The notes beneath the pieces are model-generated. The model saw nothing but the letters and a program-made list of their open reading frames with translations. It had not been told where the DNA came from and did not search any database. Source: Ganoderma boninense (taxonomy: Eukaryota > Basidiomycota > Agaricomycetes > Polyporales > Polyporaceae). Taken from it: 64,000 nt of DNA. Shown here in pieces: positions 11,601-19,059 of the stretch (its first letter is position 1; the number at the start of each line of letters is the position of its first letter). The stretch is from assembly GCA_002900995.3 (NCBI GenBank), contig CM035313.1, forward strand, positions 3,038,001 through 3,102,000. Reading direction: 5' to 3'. Both the position numbers and the translations under genes were made by a program.

Positions 11601-11990
11601 TTTGAGTACACAGACGGCTTGCTGTACAAAAAGCAGGGCAATGCATACCTGCTGTGCATCCCAGATGTTCGTGTGGGCTCCCGGAGACTGCGCGAGGTAC
11701 TCGTTAGACATGCACACTCGATCCTCGCTCACCTCGGATCAAGGAAGACCCTTGAGTATCTGTGTTCGGAGCTGTGGTGGCCAGAGATGGTGAAGGACGC
11801 GACCGAGTATTGTAAGACGTGCGGAGTGTGCGCGACGACTAAGTCCGTGCCTGCTCGTCCATGTCATGAACGGCACGCTCGGCGCCTACCCGGCGTCTCT
11901 CTTTCCCTTTTCGGACTGTTTGCCTCCCGCGTCGTCCTTATTGTCCTCCGTTGTTTAGCAAACCCGTCCCCTGTTCTCGCAGTACAATAA
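5682..11990 (+). CDS. Gag-Pol polyprotein, amino-terminal part (cut within integrase)
   Basis: The ATG at 5682 opens a single frame of 2102 codons, of which 2060 (to 11861) belong to the element. A long N-terminal extension (about residues 1-530) contains three 20-residue repeats and an acidic Ser/Asp-rich tract followed by a basic tract. The Gag core spans roughly 530-710, and a CCHC knuckle (CFYCEEQGHQSHNC) lies near 808. The protease has DTG near 1215. Reverse transcriptase has YLDD near 1533. RNase H shows TDAS, HEQEL, TDHRAL and ADALSR (about 1685-1805). The integrase HHCC zinc finger lies near 2010-2050. After that, translation runs into the inserted solo LTR and stops. The enzymatic motifs upstream of the break are intact. 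The product would lack the integrase core and chromodomain, so it could not integrate by itself. Confidence 0.93.
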   Translation: MSYKPTKSGARTSREVAGTEHFDAARQDPVELEASGELPHSSFIPTEPGMASARPAAPNDAWSDIALATKWGLAEYGRVREGEQGRRVTRTYTRALKSHGTDGASATPGAHVGQDRLHGEHAAATTPASGGGGITLPPLEPPEVQPPELGAPQEMESGGTSRDLVLRRSLGDSTVPVDKGDRRLVLRRPTGDSTALLGADSGQLALRRFKGDSATPPQQDGQGWRVIGPALGLTTQELSWESLCDDEDQLGPIPSHWQVVTTRSHVPTLPDVKDAGSSFVDEFWRDYESSSSEREDDDDWQHAIAASIESAQAEARRRDEGSTSDLDSEGDMSAMAVIVEVQTKTPVKPEGPDGRYTATQKDKSVPRTSEQREFLRSFVRGDTAPPPPMPNATQRAHNAATPEPSRHRPTVPVDQPLPSYYRRESSQLPDGGWYGTVPPAGSGGRGGGGQGPPDLPSDSDGSDTLESSSDESSSGSDESPPGSDSSDSDDSGSPSSSRRTRRKKPRSPGARGKHRRQTKERRRVRKAMKGVKINTPFVWNGTPNIDLFDHWIYEVETWAFVYGLPDKLVLRLIVQFLSDKPSKFFMKHVAPSLSKWTLRALYDALFNYCFPIDFKARLRARFERTMQGRNNVQDFLRELEDLASRFPDVTDFQVTQIFWRGLHQYIRLYLIEQGLNPERTQLKKLVKHAVRREEAYETARREERMFEGQVPGRTWGRFASRTTGPAPYDPTRSQARAEGARSEKPRAGPSKGPQPQKPNNGGAGGSNGRTYGQKLPGKDNRQRDKPSNGGRREHTKEKLAELREAKKCFYCEEQGHQSHNCPERHKAKAPAAPSVRASSIRFAGLEAMAARAREAEDPQVHLSAVRVPVEVENPSDADSELGEEQYFSCRESLTGDDDSSSVLSFPSSNGAWYTSEDEVSDGPESTSDAAEADGLRCSYGEQPSAWLTRTHLNDAVRELSVMFVSTHDPQEAIEAGINPAHRFEYYADGDCIEITDTVRDRADWRFPYQYSVTRDELEIFGWGAPEIIQGEWDSWVDAPGLEEWGTGFPVTTVADRYHPAQYWLQARLNAQASQTFREVNGLPTLLEVVPHELGYRVQSLVSNDAYLVSHEGIHQPDFQLRGALEGTLEGFSGEDLRYRLQAKVRRRSGRLALMLCTARAGKPRSKGAKSAHSPRDTIYAVERTAMHTKDFTRSIPKPIVVAVRIAGKPCRALLDTGSMADFMSTTLVDQLGLTTEILAKPLPVQLAVHGSRSKINCSVTADFEYQGISGKRRFDVANLDSYDLILGTPFLFQHQVAIAWNPTRVSIGSLEPLIVQGEDIAVVSSAAAEIFEDELEKLGEELRGDAADLCQDGARAALPPLRDVNHSIPLIDESKVYSWRPSKCPEALLPQWKEKKAAYLESGRWQLASGVNASPMLMIKKPPRDDGIVRLRTVVDKREQNANTHKLAAPLPDIDGILRNVVKHKYHSIIDGKDAYEQIRVVPEHVSRTLFTTPDGTMVSLVLQQGDINGPATYQAVMNHIFAPYIGVFMDVYLDDIVIYSNTIEDHMRHVRIVFDILRRERFFLGADKMNFFAKKLKLLGHILDNKGIAMDPHKVDSVVNWKLPTNKSLLSSFLGAVGFLAPDCEGIRIPMAVLSQLASPSRPWHWTDTHQRAFEQVKDTVHKWRHNRRTALDYKDDAPCINLVTDASLTGASGYISQGDDLATARVVTFWSGKFNSAQQNYPVHEQELLAIVESLKRFRPLLYGATFRICTDHRALEHLMRQRHLSPRQHRWMDVLNEFDFTVQYIPGPTNVLADALSRIYSDEPLGIIRATSEYLGEDGSSESHTSRGDLLPDVLRPLYTGATAVMDFTPRRSSRIAQNPKPAGAYRAMHEGQSLYDGQGETDMQSSAGSEAYLEPGLDIEDEDLRPPHDVIESVDESMGHAESPPLRGQPSVVSTASELGMQLPRGLRGRYSEDTFFRKIVATPHDFPHFEYTDGLLYKKQGNAYLLCIPDVRVGSRRLREVLVRHAHSILAHLGSRKTLEYLCSELWWPEMVKDATEYCKTCGVCATTKSVPARPCHERHARRLPGVSLSLFGLFASRVVLIVLRCLANPSPVLAVQ
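6171..6350 (+). repeat. three 60-bp tandem repeats in the Gag extension
   Basis: Three consecutive 60-nt units start at about 6171, 6231 and 6291. Each encodes L(V/A)LRR followed by GDS and a variable tail. The period is exact, so the frame is preserved. The copies have diverged, which points to an old duplication under coding constraint. Confidence 0.85.
11857..11861. repeat. left target-site duplication GTCCA of the solo LTR
   Basis: GTCCA precedes the nested LTR and recurs at 12321-12325. Confidence 0.9.
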
Positions 11991-12320
11991 CTCCTGTCAC
12001 CCATGGTTCCCGTCGTCATTGTACTACATACCATTGTTCTTCCACTGGTTCCCGTGTCCATAGTTACCTATTGTCCCCGGTTCCCATTGTCCGCTACATG
12101 TATATAAGACCTGTACTTTGCTACCTGGAGACCTCAGTTTCGACCTCTTGTCTCCAGGTAAGCCTCACTGTATTCTCGCTCGTTAGTTACTCGCTCAATA
12201 CATCTTGTCTCCAGCCTGACTGTCGAGCCCTGCTCCGCTCTCGCTGCACAAGTGCTCGTCGACGCCCTTGCTCGTCTCGTAAGCCTCCTCCCTGATCTTA
12301 CTCGACAGCCAGTCGTAACA
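11862..12320. mobile_element. solo LTR of a second retrotransposon, nested in integrase
   Basis: This 459-bp insertion begins TGTCATGA and ends CGTAACA and is flanked by the 5-bp duplication GTCCA (11857-11861 and 12321-12325). It has no coding capacity. It contains TATATAAG (12101-12108), then an 11-bp inverted repeat and a splice-donor-like CAGGTAAGC. It is unrelated to the host element's LTR. Removing it and one duplication copy (464 bp) places the two parts of integrase in one frame, which proves it is an insertion. A solo LTR implies that a full element inserted and then lost its interior by LTR-LTR recombination. Orientation is inferred as plus from the TATA box only. Confidence 0.92.
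12101..12108 (+). promoter_or_regulatory. TATA box of the nested LTR
   Basis: TATATAAG lies mid-LTR, where the U3 promoter of an LTR is expected. An inverted repeat (12122-12160) begins about 14 nt after it, near the predicted RNA start. Confidence 0.5.
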
Positions 12321-12325
12321 GTCCA
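12321..12325. repeat. right target-site duplication GTCCA of the solo LTR
   Basis: GTCCA follows the nested LTR and matches 11857-11861. Confidence 0.9.
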
Positions 12326-14722
12326 CTCGGTCTTTTGCGTCCTCTCCAGGTTCCTCGACGACCGTGGCAGTATGTTGGGATTGACTTTGTGGGCCCATTG
12401 CCTGGATCATCTAACCGGCATGGCGAATTCGACATGATCTGCGTCATAATAGACCTGTTAACGTCGATGGTCCATCTGGTGCCTACGAAGCAAACCTACG
12501 GAGCAGTCGAGATGGCCGAGGTGGTCTTCGAACATGTCTACAAGCTGCATGGGTTACCAGAGCGCATTATCAGTGATAGAGACTCACTGTTCACCAGTAC
12601 TTTCTGGAGGGCGCTGCATGCGAAGCTGGGCACCGAGTTGAGACTTTCCTCGTCGTACCATCCACAGACGGACGGCGCGACAGAGCGCGCGAACCGCACC
12701 ATGACCCAAATGCTGCGGCAGTGTGTACGACCTGATCAGAAGGACTGGGTTCAGCGTTTGCCAGCTGTGGAGCTTGCAATGAACATGGCACGCTCGGAGA
12801 CGACGGGTTTCTCGCCGTTCTACTTGAATTACGGTCAAATGCCACGGTCTCTTGTCTGGGAATCGGAGTCTCAGTACCCGGGTGTTCATGCGTTTGCTCA
12901 GCGAATGAAAGAGGCGATCATGGCGGCCCATGACTCGATTATCGCCGCAAGGACCTCGCAGGTCATTCAAGCGAACAAAAAGTGCCGCCCCGCAACGTTC
13001 AAAGTCGGTGATCTGGTCTACTTGTCGACCAAGAACCTCTCCATTCCGAAGGGTCGCGCTAGGAAGCTAGCACCCAAATATCTGGGCCCCTTCCCGATCA
13101 TACAGGAAGTGACGGAGGGAGCGACGTACCGTCTAGATCTCCCGCATGAGATGCGTGCGAAGGGGCTTGTGAACGCATTCCATGCCTCGCTTCTGAGGCC
13201 GCACTTCCCCAACGACGACAGGAGGTTCCCGGGTCGCCAATTTCACCAGTTGCCTGGCTTTGGTGACCACCCCCGGGAATGGGCAGTCGATCGAATTCTT
13301 TCACATGTTGGGCGTGGTACTGAGGCGGAATTTGAGGTGCAGTGGTCGACCGGCGACGTGACCTGGGCTCCATACGCCGACGTAAAGCACCTTCAGCCAT
13401 TGGTGCAATATTACGAGGCCCTAGGAATCCCTGGCGTGCGTCAGCTGCATGATAATCGTCCAGCCAATGACGACTTGCCTAGCGTGGTCGAGGGCGAACC
13501 CACTGTTCAAATTTCCTCGATCAGGGGGGCATCGGTGACGTTCCCGGGTTGTGAGGGCGCATCAGGTGGATTACGGGGTGACGAGGACAGGCGGGGCTCG
13601 ACTGGGCCTGTTGCTCCTAAAAGGTGGGGCAACAGTCAGTTTGCTGAAACCCACCCTCTCGCTCCCGCCCCTCTCGTCGCAATGGCTCCTCCCCCTCCTC
13701 CTCATCCTTGGACTGCCGACGACGCAGTGCGCTGGCCGCGCTACGCTCGTGCGTTACTCGCATGGACTCGAGGCCGCGGAAACCACCCAGGCGACACGCC
13801 ACCCGGATACCGCGAGCACTACAGACTCCAACAGGAGTACGCTCCACTCCCGGAGGACTTCAACAGACCTGGACTCGGGGGCGCACCTCAGGCTGTCGCC
13901 GACGCTCCCCTCCTTCCCCAGCAGACCTCAGCTCCAGCGGTCAACATGTCGGACGAAGCGTTCCGCATGTGGCTGTCCCACACCGCTGAGGTGAACACCA
14001 ATATCACCCAGTTCGCCCGCGAGTCCGCACAGATGCTCGGTAGAGCTACTCACCTTGCTCAACCTCCTCCCCAAAACTTCGCGCCGGTCGCACCTCGCGC
14101 TATGCGCAACCCACCCTGGCGTAACGATCGCCCGGGCATGGGCCGTGGGGCCTTTGTCGGCGGCCGAGGCGGCTTCCGTGGAGGACGGGGCGGTTACCCT
14201 GGAGGCCGTGGAGGACGGGCAGGTGGACGGTTCGGTGGTGGAGGCCATGGTGGGTTGCCCCACGGCCGCGCCGAAACCCGCAACTCCCATCGTGGCCGCA
14301 ATGGAGGCCTTCGAGGTGGTCGTGGAGGTACTGCGATGGCGCCTCAGCAGCCTGCTCCAGTGGCTCTTGTCGACCGCATCGATGGTCGCGTCGATGCGCC
14401 TGCCCAAGACGGTCAGAAGAAGGACCGTAAGCGCGGGCAGAAGGGCGGTCAGAAGCGTAGCCGTGGGCAGCCGGACAACGGCACCGGCGGGTCCGGTGGT
14501 GAGTGGCCATCGGAAGCTGATCCGTTCATGGCTCGCATCGTTGATCGCCTCGTTGACCTCTTCGGCGGCGTAGCCATAGAGTCGAACGCGGATGCAGGCA
14601 AGGACGACGACGCTGTCTCGCTCGGCACTGGCGACGATGTCGACATGGAGCAGCCCGAGGCTGGTCCGTCCACCGGAGGAATCGGGTTCGGTGCCCCGGA
14701 CGGCATGGGTTTCTGTGGTTGA
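12326..14722 (+). CDS. Pol carboxy-terminal fragment: integrase core, chromodomain, RGG-rich tail
   Basis: This is the continuation of the Gag-Pol frame after the solo LTR. It has no proper start codon of its own. The integrase catalytic core shows the D,D-35-E pattern: IDFVGPL (near 12377), ISDRDSLF (near 12570) and the Glu of TDGATERAN (near 12680). A GPF/Y-like region (LGPFPI) and a chromodomain (roughly 13270-13420; REWAVDRIL, FEVQW, TWAPYADV) follow. About 430 further codons continue without a stop: a Pro-rich part, then Gly/Arg-rich RGG boxes (about 14130-14340), a Lys/Gly-rich basic stretch and an acidic end. Such a tail after the chromodomain is not usual for the family. Alternatively it is a captured or fused second ORF. 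Confidence 0.88.
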   Translation, partial: LGLLRPLQVPRRPWQYVGIDFVGPLPGSSNRHGEFDMICVIIDLLTSMVHLVPTKQTYGAVEMAEVVFEHVYKLHGLPERIISDRDSLFTSTFWRALHAKLGTELRLSSSYHPQTDGATERANRTMTQMLRQCVRPDQKDWVQRLPAVELAMNMARSETTGFSPFYLNYGQMPRSLVWESESQYPGVHAFAQRMKEAIMAAHDSIIAARTSQVIQANKKCRPATFKVGDLVYLSTKNLSIPKGRARKLAPKYLGPFPIIQEVTEGATYRLDLPHEMRAKGLVNAFHASLLRPHFPNDDRRFPGRQFHQLPGFGDHPREWAVDRILSHVGRGTEAEFEVQWSTGDVTWAPYADVKHLQPLVQYYEALGIPGVRQLHDNRPANDDLPSVVEGEPTVQISSIRGASVTFPGCEGASGGLRGDEDRRGSTGPVAPKRWGNSQFAETHPLAPAPLVAMAPPPPPHPWTADDAVRWPRYARALLAWTRGRGNHPGDTPPGYREHYRLQQEYAPLPEDFNRPGLGGAPQAVADAPLLPQQTSAPAVNMSDEAFRMWLSHTAEVNTNITQFARESAQMLGRATHLAQPPPQNFAPVAPRAMRNPPWRNDRPGMGRGAFVGGRGGFRGGRGGYPGGRGGRAGGRFGGGGHGGLPHGRAETRNSHRGRNGGLRGGRGGTAMAPQQPAPVALVDRIDGRVDAPAQDGQKKDRKRGQKGGQKRSRGQPDNGTGGSGGEWPSEADPFMARIVDRLVDLFGGVAIESNADAGKDDDAVSLGTGDDVDMEQPEAGPSTGGIGFGAPDGMGFCG

Positions 14723-14780
14723 AAAAGAAGTTAGTTTTCGTTTCGTTTCGTACCTTATGCGATGTGTTCCTTGTCGTGGT

Positions 14781-14802
14781 AGGACTCGTTGACACGAGTC
14801 CT
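14781..14802. repeat. perfect 8-bp hairpin before the polypurine tract
   Basis: AGGACTCG (14781-14788) and CGAGTCCT (14795-14802) pair perfectly around a 6-nt loop, ending exactly where the purine tract starts. Confidence 0.8.
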
Positions 14803-14812
14803 GGAGGGCGGG
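14803..14812 (+). promoter_or_regulatory. polypurine tract
   Basis: GGAGGGCGGG sits directly upstream of the 3' LTR, where plus-strand DNA synthesis is primed. It contains one C, so it is not a perfect purine run. Confidence 0.6.
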
Positions 14813-15205
14813 TGTAAGGGAGCCAGCGCTTCCCCATCCGCATAAGGCAGCTTACTTACTTATTTAGTCACTTTCCGTATCGGGACGCTCGTCCTCGTAT
14901 TCCGACCGTCCCTTCCCCATGTGTTTCTCTCTTTATCCCCTCGTTCTATTCCATTCTTCCCCCCGTTCCCTAGCTACATGACATGGGCTCTCGACACCCT
15001 CGGTCTTCTCGGGTGTCCCTCGTTACTCGCTTACTGTTATATACTGGCTGTATCTACTCGGGGCAGGCCCCAGCTTTCGAGATACGACGATCTTCCCCAC
15101 TCACTCGTCTCGTCTCGATTCTCTCGTGTTCTCCGACGCCTTCGACCCCCTCTCGCTTACGCTCAACGCATCAAGCTCCCTAGTCGAAGACGCCGAAGGC
15201 TCACA
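14813..15205 (+). repeat. 3' LTR of the Ty3 element
   Basis: This is the second 393-bp LTR copy, apparently identical to the first. It is preceded by a purine-rich tract and followed by the TTTGG duplication. Confidence 0.95.
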
Positions 15206-15210
15206 TTTGG
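15206..15210. repeat. right target-site duplication TTTGG of the Ty3 element
   Basis: TTTGG follows the 3' LTR and matches the left copy at 5184-5188. Confidence 0.92.
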
Positions 15211-15364
15211 TGACTCTCCAGTGTCTTGTCGAGTGTCGGCGACTCGCCGGGGCGTTCCATCATTATACCGTTCTCGTCTATGTACTGCATACTGAACTGC
15301 GAATTGTGCTGGCAACCCCCGATCTAGGCAACGCCAAGTGAGGTATATAAATCGCCCTCCTCCC

Positions 15365-16256
15365 TCACACCGTCCTCTTCACGAACCGCCCAACCCGGTG
15401 CCACGTCAAGTGCTCCTCCGGCTCGCCAGGCTTCCCCCACACGCTCGCCTCCGCCCACGCGTCCATCTTCTCCACCCAGACGTGCGTCGGCCGGTCAAGC
15501 CGGCACCCGTCCATCATGCGCGACCACAGCGGCGTCCAGAACCGCTGCCACCACGCGACGTCCGCGCGCGGGCTCAGGACGTGCTCGTAGAACAGCAGCG
15601 TGCCCCCCGGCCTGAGCACGTCGCGCACGAGCCCGGCGAGCGTGCGCTGCGGGTCCGGCACGGAGCAGAGCGAGAGGACCGAGACGAGCGTGTCGACGGT
15701 GTGCGTACCCCCGAGCGCGGACCGGATGAGCGCCGTCTGCTCGGCGCCGTGCGGGACGATGAGGAGCGTCCCCGCGGCCTCGGTGAAGCCCTGCTTGGCG
15801 GCGGTGGCGCGGATTTCGGCGTGCATGAGGAAGTTGGGCTCGAGTGCGACGTATTTGGTGACCTTGGTGGGATCCAGGTAGAGGGCGGTGTGCCCGTGGC
15901 CTATATGCCGTACAACTCGGGGTCAGCAGTTGGAAGGCTAGACGCGTGGGAAAGACGCGGCGAGGACCCAGTCGACGGACGGCGAAGAGCTTGAGTTCGA
16001 AGTACTTACCGGCTCCGATGTCGAGGACGACCCCGGTGCAATTTCCAGAGAGAAGCGCTTCCTTGGCGGGTCGAGCACTCCCGTCAACCTCGTCGCCATA
16101 CAGCTTCCACACATGCGCCATGAAGGTGCGTGAGATCTCGTGGGGCCGGACAAGGAGGAGGGGATTCTTCAAGATCGCGATGAGGGTCGGCACGAGGGCC
16201 GTGCCGATGGTCATCCTGAGGTCCCCGAGGGGGGAGAGGATTGCAGATATTTTCAT
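15365..16256 (-). CDS. METTL7-like class I SAM-dependent methyltransferase
   Basis: Two exons, 16010-16256 and 15365-15900, joined by a GT-AG intron of 109 nt, encode 260 residues in a consistent frame. The N-terminus carries a hydrophobic segment (TALVPTLIAIL) that could act as a membrane anchor. Motif I reads VVLDIGAG at the exon junction and continues into GHTALYLD, followed by VALEPN with an acidic residue for the ribose of SAM. LVSVLSLCSVPDP and DVLRPGGTLLFYEHV are the post-I and motif II/III equivalents, and a WxRFWTPLW stretch follows. This order is characteristic of the Methyltransf_11/METTL7-like family. The substrate is unknown. The gene ends about 160 bp from the retrotransposon's right end, pointing toward it, so its 3' flank was the insertion target. 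Confidence 0.85.
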
Positions 16257-18172
16257 GGGCGTGTGGAGAGGGTGGGTGGAAGGGGGAGGGGGGGAAGAAC
16301 GACGTGCCTCGGGAACAACGTGGCCTGGGCAGTCACAGTACGGTGCATTGTGACACGCAGTTCAAGTTCGGCCATGGGAAATCGTGGTTAGAGCCATGCG
16401 TCCTGCGAATCGGCCAATCGGAGCGAAGATTCGGATATCATGCGGCTGCGGCTGCAAAGTGAGCGCGCTGACAGACACATACGCGCGTTCCCGTCGGTTC
16501 CGCACCTGAGAGGTGTGGTTAAACACTGAAAGTCCTACTCCGGCGAGCTGGTACAACTCTCTTCAAGTTGCCAACTGGTAAGTCTGGATACTTATTGAGC
16601 TTGGACGATGTCGATCGATCTTGTTTGAAAGTGACACGCGGCTACAAGAGGTCGTTCAGAGGCATTCATATCGGCCCGGAGTGCACGAGCTGCGTGTGCA
16701 AATGAGCCGTATGACCCCAACCGAGGATTTTCTCAACGCCTGATCAGCCCCCATGTTCACCCTCCCGTTGACGATACGGTCATATAATGTAGCCCTCCTT
16801 CCCACCAACCCATTTCCTACCTCGCCTCCAAGCCCTTCTCCTAGGCCGCCTAGCCTCGTTGAACTCCAAACCTGGCAATCTGTTCCCAAAGTTCGCCAAC
16901 CACCAACTGTACGGCCTATAGGGCTGGGTGTGTCCTCACTGCCTAGCACCTTCTCTATCTCTATCTCCTCTCAAACTTCCCCCGCCTGGACATGCTCTCG
17001 AGGCCCCTTCTTCGACTTCCAGCGCGAACGCCCTGCCACTGGTGGGCTATTGTGCGGGTTCTCTCTCCCCCCTCCTCCTCCTTCCCCTTCGACCAAATTG
17101 TTCGCCTCGCGAACCTCGCCAATCTCTCGCAGCCCTAGTATGTATGAGCGACCGACCTCCGCATCGCCCCTGCCTGCCGCACCCAGCAGCCTCGGGCGTT
17201 GCAGCGCTGCGCGGACCGAGTGAGTCCTGAAGCTTGAAGCGTGAAGCGCGTGCCCGCCCATACCTCCCTCGTGCCACTGATACGCTGTGCCGACGCGCAG
17301 GTGCGCTCTCCGCCCGCGACCGTGCTCCGCCACTGGGAACACGCCCGCACTGAGTGACGAGCCAGAAGCCTGACTCGACCCGGGCACCGCGAACTTGAAG
17401 GCGGTGGCCTGGGGGGGAAATCCACCCATGCACCTTCCCGTTCTTTTCCTGCAGGCCCTGGCAGCGACGCGGACAAGCGAGGTGCGTGAGACATGGGCAT
17501 TGGGACACGAAGCTTGCGGACGCCGGATCGCTTGATGAAGGCGCTGGCGGCGCGGAAATCTAAAGGGTGCGGGAACCCGCGCTCGGTCGCGTGTGGGGCG
17601 GAGGGAGTGGTCGATCCCTCCCTTAGGCTTGCGGAATGCCCGAGCGAGGGCGTCGGGATCGGCAAGATGGTCGAGCGGAAGATGTGGAAGGTGACGGAAA
17701 TCCCCCCCCCCCGGTGGTATGGCACTGGAGGGCGAAGAATTATTGGGCTCTGTACTCGAGAGGGAATCGCGTTATGGATGGGACCTGCTGCACGACACTA
17801 GTACTTACGTCAAACCCTTGAGGCGAGTGGATGCAACTTTTTGGCGATAGTCATTGACATGACGGTGACATACGGAACATGAAAAGAAAACACGACGCCG
17901 AGTCTTCACACCCTTGCCCCCAGCGATCTGACTGGGCGGCCCCTGGTTCAGCAAGAGTAGGAAAGGGAGAGTCCAGAGGGTGGAGGCTTACCTCTAAGAC
18001 CGTATCATCTAGCACAGAGCAAGCAACGGCGTATAGAGACACCCGCCGCGTATGCTCAATGGGCTGGCGGGATGATGAAGGACACATTCGAACATGTTCT
18101 CCGGAGCCGCCCGGTGATGTGGTTCGCACCTTCAAGTTCTCACTCATGCAGTTGAGCGTCTCAGTCTAGCCC
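16257..18172. other. long gene-poor stretch
   Basis: No gene is firmly supported. A plus-strand frame of about 156 codons (16753-17223) is Pro/Ser-rich low complexity and reads equally well in another frame, so it is probably not coding. Pyrimidine-rich runs occur near 17060-17100. Confidence 0.4.
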
Positions 18173-18562
18173 TCATTGCATCTCCGAATCGCGCTTCTTC
18201 AGTGCCTTGATCTCCTCGCGCAGCTCGCTTTCGCGGCGGAGCGCATCCTGTAGGTCGCGTTCGAGGGCTGCGATGCGCTCATGAGCAATTGCAAGCTCGA
18301 GATCGCTCTGCTTCTGGTCGCGTTGGCAGACGTCGGATGGACCCGCAATGGACCTTCTGTTGACTTTGGGCTTGGTACGGTTTTCAGTGGGTAGCGGGGC
18401 AGAGGCACCAGAGCGAGCAGTGGTATTCAGAAGGGGAAGACGATCAGATGGGGGAGAATTGGCGGAGGGGAGACCGAGCTTGTTGAGGCGGCGCTCGCGA
18501 GCGATCTGCAGCGCTCTGGCAGCAGCGGCCTTCTGTGCAGCAGAACGGCGAGTGCGGCCCAT
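18173..18562 (-). CDS. small hypothetical coiled-coil protein
   Basis: An uninterrupted frame of about 129 residues starts at an ATG (18560-18562) and ends at 18173. The N-terminus is basic and Ala-rich (GRTRRSAAQKAAAARALQIA). The middle is Ser/Pro-rich. The C-terminal 45 residues form clear heptads (LELAIAHERIAALERDLQDA onward), predicting a coiled coil. An in-frame upstream ATG at 18668-18670 would add 36 residues. No family is recognised. The basic start could bind nucleic acid or serve as a nuclear signal, but that is inference. It may be a lineage-specific gene. Confidence 0.45.
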   Translation of the reverse strand: MGRTRRSAAQKAAAARALQIARERRLNKLGLPSANSPPSDRLPLLNTTARSGASAPLPTENRTKPKVNRRSIAGPSDVCQRDQKQSDLELAIAHERIAALERDLQDALRRESELREEIKALKKRDSEMQ

Positions 18563-18670
18563 ACCGTTGCGTTCCGCCGGTGCGTGTGGTTCAGCGTGCG
18601 TCTGGCAGGAGACAAAGCCTTTCAAATCAGGGCGATATGAAGGAGTGGCCTCTGGGTGACGGATCATCAC

Positions 18671-19059
18671 GTGCTGTGACTAAACGCGATGTCTGTCATC
18701 GATGGGTTGGAGTCGCTGCCAGTTGCCAGCGCACGGGTTGTCTCTCTACCATGGACTCGAGATGTAACCAATGACTTACTTCAATCTAACATATCCACTG
18801 TAGGGCTTTACACAGGTGCAAGCGGATCCTCTCGGAATGGCGCCTTTCTTTACAGTGACCGAGTCGCTCTCGACTCGCTTTCAGCTCTGTACGTGAAAAT
18901 GCTATTTAAATCCATTCTTTGTCGTAGGGAGTCCTTTTATCTGTATAATGTGGATCCACTGATTGAATTTCGTTTTTAGCGGGTAATTGCGGTTGCACTG
19001 CCGTGTCATTCCATCCACCGACTACTCAATTGGCCGAGCAACTCTCCCTACAAACCTCA
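18671..19059. other. intergenic
   Basis: No gene or RNA is recognised between the coiled-coil ORF and the F-box relic. Confidence 0.4.

Larger units (their letters stand above)
5189..15205 (+). mobile_element. Ty3/Gypsy LTR retrotransposon (chromovirus), interrupted by a solo LTR
   Basis: The element is bounded by two 393-bp direct LTRs starting TGTAAGGGAG and ending CTCACA, flanked by the 5-bp duplication TTTGG (5184-5188 and 15206-15210). The internal order is Gag, zinc knuckle, aspartic protease, reverse transcriptase, RNase H, integrase and chromodomain, which defines a chromodomain Ty3/Gypsy element. Gag and Pol lie in one continuous frame, as in some fungal members of the family. A purine-rich tract (GGAGGGCGGG, 14803-14812) abuts the 3' LTR. 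A 459-bp solo LTR of a different element splits integrase, so this copy cannot make full-length Pol. The two LTRs look identical by eye, which indicates a recent insertion. Confidence 0.95.

Noticed and set aside
16753..17223. Pro/Ser-rich plus-strand ORF of 156 codons
   Set aside because: Low complexity, an equally open alternative frame, and no motif or splice context.
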